NCBI GenBank assembly: GCA_016200545.1
Contig: JACQEO010000040.1
Location: 39,088 to 103,087, forward strand
DNA length: 64,000 nt
Source of the DNA: Deltaproteobacteria bacterium
GTDB taxonomy: Bacteria; Desulfobacterota; Binatia; UTPRO1
Direction of reading: 5' to 3'
Position numbers and translations under genes: made by a program. The notes below the pieces were generated by a model. The model made no database searches. It saw only the letters and a program-made list of their open reading frames with translations, and was not told the DNA's origin. This document shows, one piece after another, positions 19,246 to 28,357 of this stretch. Within the stretch, counting starts at the first letter, position 1, and each line of letters begins with the position of its first letter.

Positions 19246-20535
19246 TCATGCTCCTCGTGCGTCCGAGAGAACGAGCTTCGACTCCGTGGAGGTCGACACT
19301 GCCGTTCCGCGGCGGACTGTCTCGCGCATCCGGACCGCGACCACGAGCCCCGACGCGAGGGTCAGTGCCGCGACGATCCACATCGCGCCGGAGAGGCCGA
19401 TCGCATCCGCCGCGATGCCCGCGAGGAGCGCGCCGATCGCGTAGCCGAGATCGCGCCAGAGGCGGTAGACGCCGACTGACGACGCGCGCCAGCTCGGATG
19501 CGCGACGTCGCCGATCGCGGCGAGGAGCGTCGGGTAGACCATCGCGGTGCCGATGCCAAGGAGCGCCGCGCCGACGGCGAAGCCCCAGAAGCCCCCGGAA
19601 AGGATGACGACGACGATGCCCACTGCTTGCACCCACATGCCGGTCGCGATCAGCCATTTGCGCCCGACGCGATCCGACCACGCGCCGGTGAAGAGCTGCG
19701 CGATCCCCCAAGTCGCCGGATAGATCGCGGCGAGTACGCCGATCTCTTCGAGGTGTATCCGTGCCGCAGCGAAGAAGAGCGGGAAGAGCCCCCACGCCAT
19801 GCCGTCGTTGAGGTTGTTGACGAGGCCGGCCTGCGTGACGCTCGACAGGTTCTTGTCAGAGAGCGTCGTGCGCCAGAAGACCTCGCGCTGCGTGAGCATG
19901 CCGTCCGGCGGTAGCTCGCCGTGCTGCTTCGATTCGACGCCCACGTGGTGCTTGGTCTCGCGCACCGCGAGCGCGGAGAGAACGAGGCCGACCGCAACGA
20001 ACCCGACGCCGAGATAGAACGGCTCGGGACGCAGGCCGTAGTGCGCCGCGACGAAGCCCGTGGCGAGCGCGCTGCCGGCGACTGCGAAGTACCCGGCGAA
20101 CTCGTTGAGCCCCATCGCGAGACCGCGGTTCTTCGAGCCGGCGAGGTCGATCTTCATGATGACGGTCGTCGACCAGGTGAGGCCCTGGCTCACGCCGAGG
20201 AGCGCGTTGGCGCAGAGCACCCAGTTCCAGGTCGGCGCCCACATGAGGAGGAACGGCACCGGAGCCGCGACGAGCCACCCGGCAACGAGCACATGCTTGC
20301 GGCCGAAGCGATCCGAGAGCCGACCGGCGAGATAGTTGGTGAGCGCCTTCGTGATGCCGAAGACGACGATGAACGAGAGCACCGCGGTCTTCGCCGCGAG
20401 GTGGAACTCGTGCTCGGCGATCGGAGGCAGGATCGTCCGTTCCATGCCGACCATCGCGCCGACGAACGCGTTGACGACGACGAGCAGCGAGAACTGCGCG
20501 AGGTTCTCGCGGATGCCGAGGCGGACCGGGCTCAC
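19246..20535 (-). CDS. MFS transporter in the sulfur module
   Basis: 429-residue major facilitator with about 12 predicted membrane segments. The MFS signature LAGRLSDRFGRKH lies in the first cytoplasmic loop (about residues 70-82), and the second half repeats it as FTGAWSDRVGRKW. It starts inside the stop of the metallohydrolase gene (4-base overlap) and is followed by the DsrE-like gene. This position in an operon with persulfide-handling genes suggests export or import of a small sulfur compound, but the substrate is not shown by sequence. Confidence 0.88.
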   Translation of the reverse strand: MSPVRLGIRENLAQFSLLVVVNAFVGAMVGMERTILPPIAEHEFHLAAKTAVLSFIVVFGITKALTNYLAGRLSDRFGRKHVLVAGWLVAAPVPFLLMWAPTWNWVLCANALLGVSQGLTWSTTVIMKIDLAGSKNRGLAMGLNEFAGYFAVAGSALATGFVAAHYGLRPEPFYLGVGFVAVGLVLSALAVRETKHHVGVESKQHGELPPDGMLTQREVFWRTTLSDKNLSSVTQAGLVNNLNDGMAWGLFPLFFAAARIHLEEIGVLAAIYPATWGIAQLFTGAWSDRVGRKWLIATGMWVQAVGIVVVILSGGFWGFAVGAALLGIGTAMVYPTLLAAIGDVAHPSWRASSVGVYRLWRDLGYAIGALLAGIAADAIGLSGAMWIVAALTLASGLVVAVRMRETVRRGTAVSTSTESKLVLSDARGA

Positions 20536-21272
20536 GAACCGTGTTCCGGGCGGCCCTGGTTCACGCGCAGGATGCGTTCCATCTCCGCGGGCTTAGAAGG
20601 TACGTCGACGACCGCCGTGACGAAGTCGGCCTCCGGTTTTGCGAGGAGCGCGTTCCAACGTTTCTCGTAGGCGATCGTGCTCGACGGTTTGCCGCTCATG
20701 CCGGCGCCGCACGCGGAGCCGGCGAAGTGCGCCGGATAGACCTCGACGTCGTCCGGCAACGTGAGGAGCTTCTCGCGAATGCTGTGGTGAAGCTCCGCGG
20801 CGCTCTCGCGCGCCTGGCCAGGCAGGTCGGGTCGTCCGACGGCTCCGACGAACAGAGTGTCGCCCGTCAGCACGAACCACGGTTCCGCGCCGCGGCGAAG
20901 GTCCGTCACGAGGAGACAGACGCTCTCCGGCGTGTGCCCCGGCGTATGCAGCACCTTCACGCGCACGTTCCCGAGATCGATCTCCTGGCCGTCCTGCAGC
21001 GGCTCGAACGGCAGCGCGACGTCCGCCGACTCGTGCAGGCAGTACGGGGCGCCTGCCTTTCGTGCGAGCGCGGCTCCTCCGGAGACGTGGTCCGCGTGGA
21101 CGTGCGTGTCGATGACGTGGGTGATCTGCATGCCCTTGGACGCCGCGAATGCGAGGTACGCATCGACGTCGCTCTCGTGCGCATCGACGACCGCGCACTT
21201 GCCGAGGCCGCCGCACCCGAAGAGGTACGCGGCGCATCCGGTCTCGAAGTAGTAGTAGGGCTTGAAGATCAC
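20532..21272 (-). CDS. Persulfide dioxygenase-like metallo-beta-lactamase fold hydrolase
   Basis: 246 residues of the ETHE1/PDO branch. Iron-ligand motif THVHADHVSGG at about residue 54, then HTPGHTPESVC near 108 and TGDTLFVGAVGRPDL near 137, the last being typical of persulfide dioxygenases. These oxidise glutathione persulfide to sulfite. Start is a GTG at 21272 with GGAGG 7 bases upstream, overlapping the stop of the ArsR-rhodanese gene. The neighbours (rhodanese domain, DsrE, YeeE) support a sulfane-sulfur role over glyoxalase II. Confidence 0.87.
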   Translation of the reverse strand: MIFKPYYYFETGCAAYLFGCGGLGKCAVVDAHESDVDAYLAFAASKGMQITHVIDTHVHADHVSGGAALARKAGAPYCLHESADVALPFEPLQDGQEIDLGNVRVKVLHTPGHTPESVCLLVTDLRRGAEPWFVLTGDTLFVGAVGRPDLPGQARESAAELHHSIREKLLTLPDDVEVYPAHFAGSACGAGMSGKPSSTIAYEKRWNALLAKPEADFVTAVVDVPSKPAEMERILRVNQGRPEHGS

Positions 21273-21988
21273 GACCGGCCTCCGTGCGTGGCGGTGCGCG
21301 CGACCGGGCGGCCCGCGGCGCCCCACTCGTTCACTCCGTCGGGCAGCGCCCGCACGCGCAGCCCTTTTGCGCGTAGGGTCCGAGCGGCGTCCATCGAGTA
21401 GACACAGTACGGCCCACGGCAGTACGCAACGATCTCCTTCTTCCGCGGTGCCTTGGCGGCCCAGGCCGAGACGTCGCCGGGCGGCACGTTGATCGCGCCG
21501 CGGATGTGCCCCTGCGCGAACTCTTCGGGCGGTCGCACGTCGATCAGCACGACCGTGCCGTCGCGGAGGCGCCGCGCGAGCTCGCTCTGGTCGATCGGCT
21601 CGAAGTCGTCCTCGCGCTGGAGGTACGCCTGCGCGACGGAGTCGAGCTCGGCGAGCTGCGCCTTCGCTGCGGCGCGCACAGCGTGGAAGAGCGCCACGAC
21701 GCTCGGGTCGGCGATCCGGTAGACGATTCGCTGCCCCTCGCGGCGCGTCTCGACGAGGCGCGCCGCCGCGAGCGCGCGTAGGTGCTGTGATGCGCTGGCC
21801 ATCTCCAGCGAGGCCTCGCGCGCGAGCGCCTCGACCGACCGCTCACCCTGAGAGAGCAGATCGAGCAGCTCCAGGCGCGTCGCCGAGCCGAGCGCTTTTC
21901 CGATTCGCGCGAACTGCTCGTAGATGCGGCGCTTGGCGGCGCTGCGGTCCGCGGCCGATCCGGATGATGGGGTCTTGCGTACTGACAT
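21269..21988 (-). CDS. ArsR-family regulator fused to rhodanese domain
   Basis: 239 residues. An ArsR/SmtB winged helix occupies about 25-110 (GSATRLELLDLLSQGERSV; recognition helix around EMASASQHLRALAAARLV). A rhodanese domain follows at 125-225, with DVRPPEEFAQGHIRGAINV and the catalytic loop YCRGPYCVYSMDAA, whose first cysteine is the persulfide acceptor. Such fusions are thought to sense reactive sulfur. It heads the minus-strand operon and is divergent from the YeeE genes; two ATTGAGT repeats lie in the 52-bp gap between the two starts and are a likely operator. Confidence 0.92.
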   Translation of the reverse strand: MSVRKTPSSGSAADRSAAKRRIYEQFARIGKALGSATRLELLDLLSQGERSVEALAREASLEMASASQHLRALAAARLVETRREGQRIVYRIADPSVVALFHAVRAAAKAQLAELDSVAQAYLQREDDFEPIDQSELARRLRDGTVVLIDVRPPEEFAQGHIRGAINVPPGDVSAWAAKAPRKKEIVAYCRGPYCVYSMDAARTLRAKGLRVRALPDGVNEWGAAGRPVARTATHGGRS

Positions 21989-21991
21989 TCA

Positions 21992-22006
21992 ATTGAGTTA
22001 TTGAGT
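21992..22006. promoter_or_regulatory. Candidate operator for the ArsR-rhodanese regulator
   Basis: Direct repeat ATTGAGT at 21992-21998 and 22000-22006 in an AT-rich patch, 4 bases upstream of the regulator's ATG and 35 bases before the YeeE start. It is the only AT-rich stretch between the divergent operons, so one site could control both. Confidence 0.5.
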
Positions 22007-22040
22007 AATGGAACTAACGGGCAACGTCAAGGAGGAACGC

Positions 22041-22505
22041 ATGGCACACGGGCCGTGGTGGGTGGTGGGGCCGTCGATCGGGCTACTGGTCGTCGGGCTC
22101 CTCTGGACTCTGAACAAGCCGCTCGGCGCGCTCGGCGGCTGGGTAGACGTCGCCGCGTGGCTGCGCGCACCGCGCACCGCGCCGAGCTGGCGGGTGATGT
22201 TCCTCGGCGGAGTCGTGCTCGGAGGGCTCGTTCACGCGCTCGCGACCGGGCACCTCGTGATGGGCTTCGCGAACGCGCCTCTCGCGGCACACCTCGGCGG
22301 CAGCGCAGTCGGGGTCGCAGTGGCATCCGTGGCCGCCGGAGGCGCCATCGGCTTCGGTGCGCGCATCGCCGGTGGCTGCACGTCGGGGCACGCGATCTCG
22401 GGCACCGCGCTCGGCTCGCCGGCCAGCTTCGTCGCCTGCGGGACGTTCATGACGGTCGCGGTCGGGACGGCGCACGCGATCGCGTGGCTCACGGGAGGCG
22501 TCTGA
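22041..22505 (+). CDS. YeeE/YedE family sulfur transporter, first half
   Basis: 154-residue membrane protein with four predicted helices. The family signature GARIAGGCTSGHAISG is present near residue 108-123; the cysteine is the one used by YeeE-type transporters to pass thiosulfate or sulfane sulfur. The ATG at 22041 has AAGGAGG 6 bases upstream. The next gene is the matching second half, so the two form a split transporter like PmpA/PmpB. Divergent from the regulator gene. Confidence 0.88.
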   Translation: MAHGPWWVVGPSIGLLVVGLLWTLNKPLGALGGWVDVAAWLRAPRTAPSWRVMFLGGVVLGGLVHALATGHLVMGFANAPLAAHLGGSAVGVAVASVAAGGAIGFGARIAGGCTSGHAISGTALGSPASFVACGTFMTVAVGTAHAIAWLTGGV

Positions 22506-22963
22506 TGCGAACCGCGCTCATCGGCCTCGCGTTCGGCACGGCGTTCGGTGCCCTGCTCGCGTGGGGTGGAATGTCGGACCCCGCGGTCATCGAGGACATG
22601 CTCCTCTTTCGCTCCGTCGACCTCTTCCTCCTGATGGGCTCGGCCATGGCAGTCGCCGGCGTCGGCGCGCGAATCCTCCGCCGCGCCCGGGCGCGATCTC
22701 TCGTCGGCGGGACGGAGATCGAATGGACCTCCACGCGCCCGACGACGGCGCACGTCGGCGGAAGTGCGCTCTTCGGCATCGGCTGGGCGGTCTCGCTGAC
22801 CTGCCCCGGTCCCCTCGCAGCGCAGATCGGCTCGGGCAACGCCGCCGCCGTCGCGACGGGGCTCGGAGTTCTGGGCGGCATCTTTCTCGCCGGCTGGTGG
22901 CGCGCACGCGCCACCGCAGCACGCACATCGACCGCGATGGGCGCGGCGGCCATCGGACTTTGA
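22505..22963 (+). CDS. YeeE/YedE family sulfur transporter, second half
   Basis: 152 residues with about four membrane helices. It has the second-half signature SLTCPGPLAAQIGSG (cysteine in CPGP), matching DUF6691/PmpB proteins. The ATG shares its A with the stop of the first half (TGATG). Together the two halves should form one inner-membrane channel for thiosulfate or persulfide sulfur. Confidence 0.86.
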   Translation: MRTALIGLAFGTAFGALLAWGGMSDPAVIEDMLLFRSVDLFLLMGSAMAVAGVGARILRRARARSLVGGTEIEWTSTRPTTAHVGGSALFGIGWAVSLTCPGPLAAQIGSGNAAAVATGLGVLGGIFLAGWWRARATAARTSTAMGAAAIGL

Positions 22964-22990
22964 TCTCGTGACAACCAACGGAGGACAACC

Positions 22991-23344
22991 ATGAAGCTCG
23001 TCGTCGTCATCACACACGGATCCAACCACGACCTCTCGTCCGTCGGCTAGACGATCGCGAACGCCGCGAAGAGCGGCGGGCACGATGTCGCCGTCTTCCT
23101 GACCTCCGACGGCGTGTACTGCGCCAAGGCAGGCTACGCGGACGCCGCGTCGGTGCGTCCGTTCAAGCCGCTCGAGGAGCTCGTGCGCACGTTCCTCGAC
23201 GCCAAGGGCACCGTCTGGGCGTGCTCGCCCTGCGTCCAGCACCGCGGCATCGCGCCGACGGACTTTCTTCCCGGCACCATCGTCACCGGCGCGGGCGCGC
23301 TGATCGAATGGGTCGCCGGCGGCGCGCAAACCCTGAGCTTCTGA
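22991..23344 (+). pseudogene. DsrE-family protein with in-frame amber codon
   Basis: An ATG at 22991 with an upstream GGAGGA begins MKLVVVITHGSNHDLSSVG, then a TAG at 23048-23050 interrupts the frame. The same frame continues with TIANAAKSGGHDVAVFLTSD, GVYCAKAGYADA and the conserved VWACSPCVQHRGI to a stop at 23344 (117 codons in all). A single G-to-A change from TGG would explain the TAG. The remaining frame is intact and family-like, so the mutation is recent or a sequencing error. Second broken DsrE gene in this module. Confidence 0.85.
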
Positions 23345-23354
23345 GGAGAACGTC

Positions 23355-24122
23355 ATGGCAAATGTCGACGCACGAGAACTCGAATCGAAGGTGAAGCAGA
23401 TGTACCGCGAGGTCGCCGAGAGCCCGGAGGGGGAGTTCCATTTCGAGATGGGCAGAGTCATGGCGGAGCGGCTCGGCTACCCCGCTACAGATCTCGATCG
23501 CGTTCCGGCCGATGCAATCGCGTCGTTTGCGGGCGTGGGCCATTTCTTCAACCTCGCCGGCCTCGAATCGGGCGAGACCGTGGTCGACCTCGGGAGCGGC
23601 TCGGGCATGGACACGTTCGTCGCAGCGCTGAAGGTCGGGCCGAGCGGCCGTGTCGTGGGCGTCGACATGACCGACGAGCAGCTCGCGAAGGCGGAGCGCC
23701 TGCGCGCCGCCGGTGGCTTCGGGCAGATCACCTACCGGAAGGCCTACATCGAGGAGACCGGGCTGGAGAGCGGTACCGCCGCGTGCGTGATCTCGAACGG
23801 CGTCATCAACCTGGCGCCAGACAAAGGCCGCGTCTTCAAGGAGGCCGCGCGGCTGCTCCGCCCTGGCGGACGCCTGGCGATCGCAGACATCGTGACCGAC
23901 GCCGCGCTCCCGGAGAGCGTCGTCTGCAACGCGGATCTGTGGGCGGCCTGCATCGGCGGAGCGGCGCAGCGCGACGCGTACCGCGAACAGATCGAGGCCG
24001 CGGGGCTGTCGGTCACGCGCGTGCAGGAGAATCCCGAGTACCGATTCATCTCGGACCGCGCACTCGGCGCGACCACGAAGTACGGCGTCAAGAGCGTCTC
24101 GATACTCGCCGTCAAGCGATAG
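23355..24122 (+). CDS. ArsM-like SAM-dependent methyltransferase
   Basis: 255 residues, class I methyltransferase. SAM motif I VVDLGSGSGMDTFVAALK at about 76-93, motif GVDMTDEQLAKAE, and the post-I segment SNGVINLAPDK. Two cysteines near residues 195-206 (VVCNADLWAACIGGA) match the arsenic-binding cysteine pair of ArsM, but the N-terminal cysteine of classic ArsM is not evident. It may methylate arsenite or another thiophilic compound. It lies 10 bp after the DsrE frame with GAGGAGAA upstream and abuts the convergent thioredoxin gene. Confidence 0.85.
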   Translation: MANVDARELESKVKQMYREVAESPEGEFHFEMGRVMAERLGYPATDLDRVPADAIASFAGVGHFFNLAGLESGETVVDLGSGSGMDTFVAALKVGPSGRVVGVDMTDEQLAKAERLRAAGGFGQITYRKAYIEETGLESGTAACVISNGVINLAPDKGRVFKEAARLLRPGGRLAIADIVTDAALPESVVCNADLWAACIGGAAQRDAYREQIEAAGLSVTRVQENPEYRFISDRALGATTKYGVKSVSILAVKR

Positions 24123-24665
24123 TCACTGACGGCCGGCGACCAGGTCGGCGATCCCGTGCTCGATCGCGCCACGCTCGCCGAGCGAGAATCCCTCCTGCTC
24201 GCGGACGACGAGACCGCGCCTGTTGACCCAGACGCTGAAGGGGCAGGAGCGACGCGGATTGATCTGGCTGGTGACGCGCGTGTCGAGGTCCGCGAGCACG
24301 GGAAATCGCACGCCGAGGCGCCGCGCGGCGGGCCCCGCCTGCATGATCGTCGAGGTGTCGTCTACGGAGATCGCGACCATCTGAAGCCCCTGGGCCTGGT
24401 AGCGCTCGAACAGCGGGACGTACACCGACATCTCTCCGCGGCACGGAACGCACCATGTCGCCCAGAAGAGAATCACGATCGGATCGTGACCGAGGTGATC
24501 GTCGATTCGGAAGCGTCCGCGCGTCGGGCCGCCGACGACCGTGTTGAGTGTGAACGACGGCGGCCGGGCTCCGATGCGCGCGAGCGACGCCGCTGGCAGA
24601 AAGCACGTGACCGCGGCGAGCACGAGCAGGATGACGAGAAAGGGAGTTGATAGGTTGATAGGCAA
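24123..24665 (-). CDS. TlpA-like membrane-anchored thioredoxin
   Basis: About 180 residues. A hydrophobic N-terminal segment (LVILLVLAAVTCFLPA) anchors or exports a thioredoxin-like domain with the active site FWATWCVPCRGEM at about residue 70 and a RSCPFSVWVNRRGLVV segment near 140. It probably reduces or transfers disulfides or persulfides in the periplasm. The only start visible is a TTG at 24665, just inside repeat copy B (24663-24752), so the original 5' end may have been lost. Its stop is directly adjacent to that of the ArsM-like gene. Confidence 0.8.
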   Translation of the reverse strand: MPINLSTPFLVILLVLAAVTCFLPAASLARIGARPPSFTLNTVVGGPTRGRFRIDDHLGHDPIVILFWATWCVPCRGEMSVYVPLFERYQAQGLQMVAISVDDTSTIMQAGPAARRLGVRFPVLADLDTRVTSQINPRRSCPFSVWVNRRGLVVREQEGFSLGERGAIEHGIADLVAGRQ

Positions 24666-24752
24666 CTCTAGCTGGCTTTTCGATCGAGCTGGTTGTCATA
24701 ACGTCCAAAGTCGGACGTTGTGCCCCTCTACTGCCGTTCGCTACAGCGACCG
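24663..24752 (+). repeat. Internal family A repeat (copy 2)
   Basis: About 90 bp similar to the left island repeat over its whole length, in the same orientation, including CTGGTTG.CATAACGT and the end block CTACTGCCGTTCGCTA. It has an internal stem AACGTCC/GGACGTT around 6 bases. It separates the TlpA gene (5' end abutting) from a 5'-truncated antitoxin gene. Confidence 0.75.
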
Positions 24753-25185
24753 CAGCATCGGCTCGATCCAACTGACCCTCATCAAGGTCGCGGACGCCCG
24801 CCTCGGCGCGACCGAGGAGGCCGCTCCTTCGGAGGGCGGCCCACCAGCGATCTACTCCTCGCGCGCCCGGTCCCTGGTTGACGCCGTCTACGATTGGTCC
24901 CGCTTCGGGAGCCTCCCGCGGGGATACCGCTGGATCCGGAGCGACCTCGAGGCGAAGCGAGTCACGGCGGCCGATCTCGTCGATCTCACGCTGCGCTACG
25001 GCGACAAGGGAACGATCCGCCGGATCGGCGCCCTGCTCGAACGCGAAGGCATCGCTGAGACGCTGCTCCGCAAGCTCGAACGAGCGCTTCCCGCGACCAG
25101 CAGTCCGATTCCCTGGATTCCGCGCCGCGCCAAGCGCGGCCCGGTTGAGCGCCGCTGGGGCGTGGTCTGGAACGGCGAGGCCTGA
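24753..25185 (+). pseudogene. AbiEi-like antitoxin, N-terminus lost
   Basis: About 143 codons open from the repeat to the stop at 25185. The segment SSRARSLVDAVYDWSRFG then LPRGYRWIR and RYGDKGTIRRIGALLEREG fits the C-terminal part of AbiEi / DUF6088 antitoxins. The N-terminal winged helix and start codon are missing because repeat copy B precedes it directly. It is followed 2 bases later by the AbiEii-like toxin start, the normal order in type IV toxin-antitoxin loci. Confidence 0.7.
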
Positions 25186-25187
25186 GC

Positions 25188-25526
25188 ATGCCAATCCGCT
25201 GGCACGAAGAGGCGCCGGAGGAGCTGCGCGCGGCGATCCGGTTCACCGGCGAGGAGACGGGATTCGCCCCACGCCTGATCGAGAAGGACTACTTCTGCAG
25301 CGTGATCCTCGAGGCCCTCGCGGCGGCCGATGTTCCGCTGATCTTCAAGGGTGGTACCTGCCTGGCCAAGGTTCACTCGGGCTTCTTCCGGCTGAGCGAG
25401 GATCTCGACTTCAGCATTCCGACCGAGCCGGACACGACGCGGGGTGATCGCAGTCGGGCCATCGTTCCGGTCAAGGCGATCGTCGCCACGCTTCTCGTTT
25501 TGAGGAGAGGACGCGAGAGAGTGCAG
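25188..25526 (+). pseudogene. AbiEii-like nucleotidyltransferase toxin, C-terminus lost
   Basis: About 113 codons. It shows the AbiEii/DUF1814 nucleotidyltransferase core: LIEKDYFCSVILEAL, LIFKGGTCLAKVHSGFFR and EDLDFSIPT (catalytic GG-T and D-x-D residues). Full toxins have about 250-300 residues. The native sequence ends where the right island repeat begins at 25527, although the frame stays open across it. The toxin is thus cut off and very probably inactive. Confidence 0.75.
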
Positions 25527-25579
25527 CGTCCGATGAACGTTATGTCAACCAGCCAGCGCGAAAAGGCCGCTAAACTTTC
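25527..25579 (-). repeat. Right inverted repeat of the island (family A, copy 3)
   Basis: Reverse complement of 18634-18686 with one mismatch in 53. Similarity stops at the inner edge. The outer edge is 7 bases from the stop codon of the acyl-CoA dehydrogenase gene. Confidence 0.85.
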
Positions 25580-25586
25580 TATCGTC

Positions 25587-27440
<1,854 letters not shown>

Positions 27441-27501
27441 GGTTCCTCCTCGGGCGGGGGCTGCGGCCGCACGCTGCCGCAAAACCCGCAAAAGTCAAGA
27501 A

Positions 27502-27580
27502 CGGGCGGACGCGATCGGGGCGCGCGCGAGGTCGGAAGAGAAGTCTACGACCTCGCGCGCGCCCCGATCGCGTCCGCCCG
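27502..27580. repeat. Perfect 33-bp-stem hairpin in a divergent promoter region
   Basis: Arms 27502-27534 and 27548-27580 are exact reverse complements, 33 bases each, around a 13-base loop. It lies between two divergently transcribed genes, so it is not at a transcript end. A second hairpin, stem 7 and loop 3, follows at once (27581-27597). No open frame or transposase is near. Confidence 0.85.
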
Positions 27581-27597
27581 GCCCGGCTGCGCCGGGC
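27581..27597. repeat. Short hairpin next to the large palindrome
   Basis: GCCCGGC, loop TGC, GCCGGGC: a perfect 7-bp stem directly beside the 33-bp stem structure, in the leader region of the methyltransferase gene. Confidence 0.6.
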
Positions 27598-27622
27598 GGG
27601 GGATGACGGCGGGGGAAACGCC

Positions 27623-28357
27623 TTGCGCTCGCTCGGTGGGCAGCGTACGTCGTCGACGGTGAGTGATGATCTCGAACACGCCGCTTCGAGATTCATACCG
27701 GCGCTGGGGTTTGCGGCGCTCACGCGTCTGTACGATCCGGTGCTGCGTGCGACTCTGCGCGAGGCGACGTTCAAGTGTGCGCTGGTGGCGCAAGCGGCGC
27801 TCGCGCCGGGGATGCGCGTCCTCGATCTCGGCGCCGGCACCGGCACCTTGACGTTGATGTTGCAGCAGAGCGCGCCCGGGGCGGAGATCGTCGGCGTCGA
27901 CGGCGACCCCGAGGTGCTGGCGCTGGCGCGCGCGAAAGCCACCGCGGCGGGACAGACGGTTCGCTTCGATCGAGCGCTGGCGTACGCGTTACCGTACGAC
28001 GACGCGTCGTTCGATCGCGTCGTCTCGAGTCTGCTCCTCCATCACCTGTCGCCCGCCGACAAACGGCGCACCTTGCGCGAGGTCTTTCGCATCCTCGCCG
28101 GCGGCGGCGAGCTGCACGTCGCCGACTGGGGACGGCCGCGGAACGCCGTCATGCGTGCGCTCTTCCTCGGCGTGCAGCTCCTCGATGGCTTCGCGACGAC
28201 GGCGGAGAACGTCGCCGGCATGCTGCCCGAGCTCTTTCACGAGGCGGGCTTCGTCGCCGTCCGCGAAACCGACGCGTTTGCGACCGTTTTCGGGACGCTC
28301 GCGCTCTACCGCGCGACCCGCCCTCAGGTGAGCGCGCCGCTCGCCAGCACCTCGTAG
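27623..28357 (+). CDS. Class I SAM-dependent methyltransferase
   Basis: About 244 residues. SAM motif I VLDLGAGTGTLTLML near residue 71, VDGDPEVLALARAKA (acidic motif II), and SSLLLHHLSPADKRR, VADWGRPRNAVM later. It resembles UbiE/Methyltransf_25 proteins; the substrate is unknown. Start uncertain: TTG at 27623 has GGGGGA upstream, and GTG at 27659 is an alternative. The 3' end overlaps the convergent enoyl-CoA hydratase gene by 34 bp. Confidence 0.82.
   Translation: MRSLGGQRTSSTVSDDLEHAASRFIPALGFAALTRLYDPVLRATLREATFKCALVAQAALAPGMRVLDLGAGTGTLTLMLQQSAPGAEIVGVDGDPEVLALARAKATAAGQTVRFDRALAYALPYDDASFDRVVSSLLLHHLSPADKRRTLREVFRILAGGGELHVADWGRPRNAVMRALFLGVQLLDGFATTAENVAGMLPELFHEAGFVAVRETDAFATVFGTLALYRATRPQVSAPLASTS

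Larger units (their letters stand above)
18634..25579. mobile_element. Sulfur-handling island bounded by 53-bp inverted repeats
   Basis: 6.9-kb segment with inverted terminal repeats at 18634-18686 and 25527-25579 that match at 52 of 53 positions. Inside are a sulfane-sulfur transport and detoxification module plus gene stumps at both edges. The right end lies 7 bp beyond the stop codon of the flanking acyl-CoA dehydrogenase. No target-site duplication is apparent in the first bases outside either repeat, and no transposase, integrase or recombinase gene lies inside, so mobility would need enzymes in trans. A related repeat at 24663 divides the sulfur genes from a broken AbiE locus. Confidence 0.75.
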
